Positions 21,104 through 22,505 of a stretch of DNA of 22,505 nucleotides are shown here, piece by piece (position 1 is the first letter of the stretch; each line of letters opens with the position of its first letter). The DNA lies in IMG/VR virus record IMGVR_UViG_3300049916_000344, positions 1 through 22,505 of that record; one strand, 5' to 3'. This DNA is from a virus. The notes below the pieces were generated by a model. It ran no database searches. It was not told the origin of the DNA and was given only the letters and a program-made list of their open reading frames with translations. The position numbers and the translations under genes are program-made.

Positions 21104-21617
21104 ATATTCCTATCACAAAGTCAAAGGCAGCAATTGCTTCCTGCATTTCGGCTTTATCGTGGCTCAAGTTTTCTCGAATCTTTGCAATCAAATCTTTCCG
21201 GTCATCAAATTCATACCGACGACACTTTCCTGGCAGTTTGCCTTTTAGCATTTGCCCACCAAACATATCCCCCATATGGTGAACATATATATGAGCAAGT
21301 GTTGCTGCCTTTGACTGACGCCATACCCGATCACAATATTCTGCAATGAAATCATGGTAGATCGTCGTCTCTAAATTGTGCTCTGACGTAAGTTCCGCTA
21401 AATCTTCTAGCATTGCTGAAAAACGGGTAATGCCATCCAACTGTTCGACCCACCCAACCCGCCGCGCTTTGCTCTCTACATCGCCATAAGCGAGTAAAAG
21501 GTTCGCCAGCAGATCTGCATAGGCAGCGGCACTAATGGTCCCATTGACCATGCTCTGCGCCATAGGGTGGTGCTCTGCCCTATCATGTATGGGCTTGATA
21601 AACTCTTTTAGCGTCAT
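21069..21617 (-). CDS. ho1: Heme oxygenase
   Basis: I start at ATG 21617, one base after the upstream stop; the frame could extend to 21659 through the previous gene. The 182 residues show the heme oxygenase signs: FIKPIHDRAE (H11 as proximal heme ligand, like human HO-1 His25) and the distal helix HIYVHHMGDMFGGQML (G116, D117, G120, G121; D117 at the place of human Asp140), followed by a basic LPGKCRRYEF. It opens heme to biliverdin IX-alpha, CO and Fe2+, using ferredoxin or another donor. It is shorter than plant and cyanobacterial HO1 (~240). The next gene uses its product, and the two reading frames overlap. Confidence 0.93.
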   Translation of the reverse strand: MTLKEFIKPIHDRAEHHPMAQSMVNGTISAAAYADLLANLLLAYGDVESKARRVGWVEQLDGITRFSAMLEDLAELTSEHNLETTIYHDFIAEYCDRVWRQSKAATLAHIYVHHMGDMFGGQMLKGKLPGKCRRYEFDDRKDLIAKIRENLSHDKAEMQEAIAAFDFVIGIYDRVTRKHNIH

Positions 21618-21618
21618 G

Positions 21619-22263
21619 TCAAAAGCCCAAATTAAAACCGACGATAACTCGATCTTCACCAGAGTTATTCGGCATAGTCGAATGCGGTAACCAACCAGGA
21701 AACAGAAACATCACACCTGTATAAACCGGTAGTTGTCGCTTCGTTATCGCATGAACAGGGGCATCGTTTACCCAAACCGATGATTTCAAATGCCAAGCTG
21801 GATCATGGAAAACCAAGTCACCAGCATCATGTTCAGCCTTTGCATAGAACACCCCACTAAATGGAACATTGGAGTGAATATGCTCTGGTATGTACCCTCC
21901 CTCTGGGTACATCGAGTACCACATGCTTTCTATCCCAGCTCTAGCCGAGTACCAATGTTCTTTGTCAACGTGTTTAAGCAGCTCTTTGGCCATACTAATA
22001 ATTAAATTAGTTGGCTGTTCCCATTCTTCAAGCAAATGCAACTGGTCATTTGTTCCGTGGGAAGTTACCCCATGCTTTTCCCGCAGTTCTTTATCGTCAG
22101 TCCTTGTCGCTGCGTTCCAACCATTGGATATAAGTCGGAGATTTTTAGTTTGCTCTTTATGTTCAGCCGCTAGCGCACAGATCTCTTCACAAACATCGTA
22201 GTTCTGGCATTCCCCCGCATACACGGGGCTTTCAAAAAACCCTAGCTCGCGACCCTCTAGCAT
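21619..22263 (-). CDS. 2OG-Fe(II) oxygenase (TIGR02466/PF13759-like)
   Basis: I start at ATG 22263, where it forms a 7-bp overlap with the upstream stop (ATGCTAG) and has GGAA nearby; ATG 22296 is possible. The 214 residues have the double-stranded beta-helix marks: YIPEHIHSNVPFSGVFYAKAE (H128, H130), AGDLVFHDP, then MFLFPGWLPHSTMP (H194) and RVIVGFNL (R205, 2OG contact). These match a putative-hydroxylase family seen in cyanophages and marine phages. It couples oxidation of an unknown substrate to 2-oxoglutarate decarboxylation, with Fe2+ as cofactor. It lies directly upstream of heme oxygenase, which releases Fe2+. Confidence 0.82.
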   Translation of the reverse strand: MLEGRELGFFESPVYAGECQNYDVCEEICALAAEHKEQTKNLRLISNGWNAATRTDDKELREKHGVTSHGTNDQLHLLEEWEQPTNLIISMAKELLKHVDKEHWYSARAGIESMWYSMYPEGGYIPEHIHSNVPFSGVFYAKAEHDAGDLVFHDPAWHLKSSVWVNDAPVHAITKRQLPVYTGVMFLFPGWLPHSTMPNNSGEDRVIVGFNLGF

Positions 22264-22505
22264 TGTTTTTCCGATGGCTTTTTTGTGTGAGCCCATAAAA
22301 CCAACGAGTGTCTTGTGCCAGTTAAAACCGGCGTTACTTTGTGCGGAAATGCAGAAGGAAAAAGAATCATTCTTCCCCTTCTTTTTTCTGCAACCCAGTT
22401 CTTACCACCTATCTGCAACTTGAGGTCGCCCCCCACATAGTCCTTTGGGTCTGATAACTCTACTGTCGCACTCATAATGCGACTTGCTGCTAAACCATTA
22501 GCAGA
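22257..22505 (-). CDS. 2OG-Fe(II) oxygenase, C-terminal part (PKHD/P4H type; cut by window edge)
   Basis: The frame is open to base 22505, so the gene begins outside the window; ATG 22475 is internal. The visible 82 residues contain MSATVELSDPKDYVGGDLKLQ and FPSAFPHKVTPVLTGTRHSLVLW, the second half of a P4H/PKHD-type oxygenase. The distal iron His is in FPSAFPH and the 2OG-binding Arg in TGTRHS. The first His-x-Asp pair is outside the window. Its stop overlaps the start of the second oxygenase. Two unlike 2OG oxygenases in a row feed into the heme oxygenase block; their substrates are not known. Confidence 0.85.
   Translation of the reverse strand, partial: SANGLAASRIMSATVELSDPKDYVGGDLKLQIGGKNWVAEKRRGRMILFPSAFPHKVTPVLTGTRHSLVLWAHTKKPSEKQC

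Noticed and set aside
20438-21617. Cyanophage origin based on the bilin genes
   Set aside because: No photosystem, phycobilisome or other cyanophage hallmark genes are visible, and PcyX-type reductases are known from viruses not tied to cyanobacteria.

Overview
This window looks like part of a temperate marine tailed-phage genome (prophage or virion contig) with moderate GC. Almost every gene is a phage type: proofreading family A DNA polymerase, primase-helicase, RecB/Cas4-like nuclease, SNF2-type helicase, VRR-NUC nuclease, DUF3310, tyrosine integrase, DUF1983-type tail fibre and DUF4376 protein. No ribosomal, tRNA or housekeeping gene is complete here. The host cannot be named. A CsrA-like protein and a tRNA-Ser-like attachment core point to a proteobacterium, more likely gamma than alpha (inference). 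The window is open at both ends: a C5-methyltransferase is cut at the left and a 2OG-Fe(II) oxygenase at the right.

Layout. About 1-13,700 is a left-to-right, tightly packed, ATGA-coupled array. It carries a DNA methyltransferase end, small accessory proteins, DNA polymerase, a CsrA-like regulator, primase-helicase, a Cas4-like nuclease, a cluster of tiny membrane proteins, a Cys-rich DUF7227/Gp88-like protein, a SNF2 helicase, a candidate ssDNA-binding protein, a VRR-NUC nuclease, an XRE regulator, DUF3310 and an excisionase-like HTH protein. From 13,688 to the right edge all genes run right to left. The integrase overlaps the HTH gene tail to tail. Upstream of the integrase lies a 319-bp gene-free stretch that reads as attP: a tRNA-Ser 3' end, a minus-strand terminator and flanking GCGTCA-type repeats. 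Beyond it, in transcription order from the right edge, lie two 2OG-Fe(II) oxygenases, heme oxygenase, a ferredoxin-dependent bilin reductase, two small membrane-anchored proteins, a tail/virion protein, a J-like tail fibre, a DUF4376 protein and two previously uncalled small ORFs.

Most notable is the heme oxygenase plus bilin reductase pair (21,617-20,438). Together these turn heme into biliverdin and then into a reduced phycobilin, probably phycoerythrobilin if the reductase is PcyX. The pair lies in the late, structural-gene direction of a phage that carries an integrase and no photosynthesis genes in view. It follows two iron-dependent oxygenases, so the block could concern heme or iron as much as pigment. 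The lysogeny parts agree with each other: integrase, HTH partner, XRE protein, attP and a leucine at the E. coli Pol I 762 position. Several genes were found or re-started by reading the DNA: 936-1112, 7606-7767, 13014-13256 (apparent ATA start), 13287-13445, 15066-15191 and 15188-15277.
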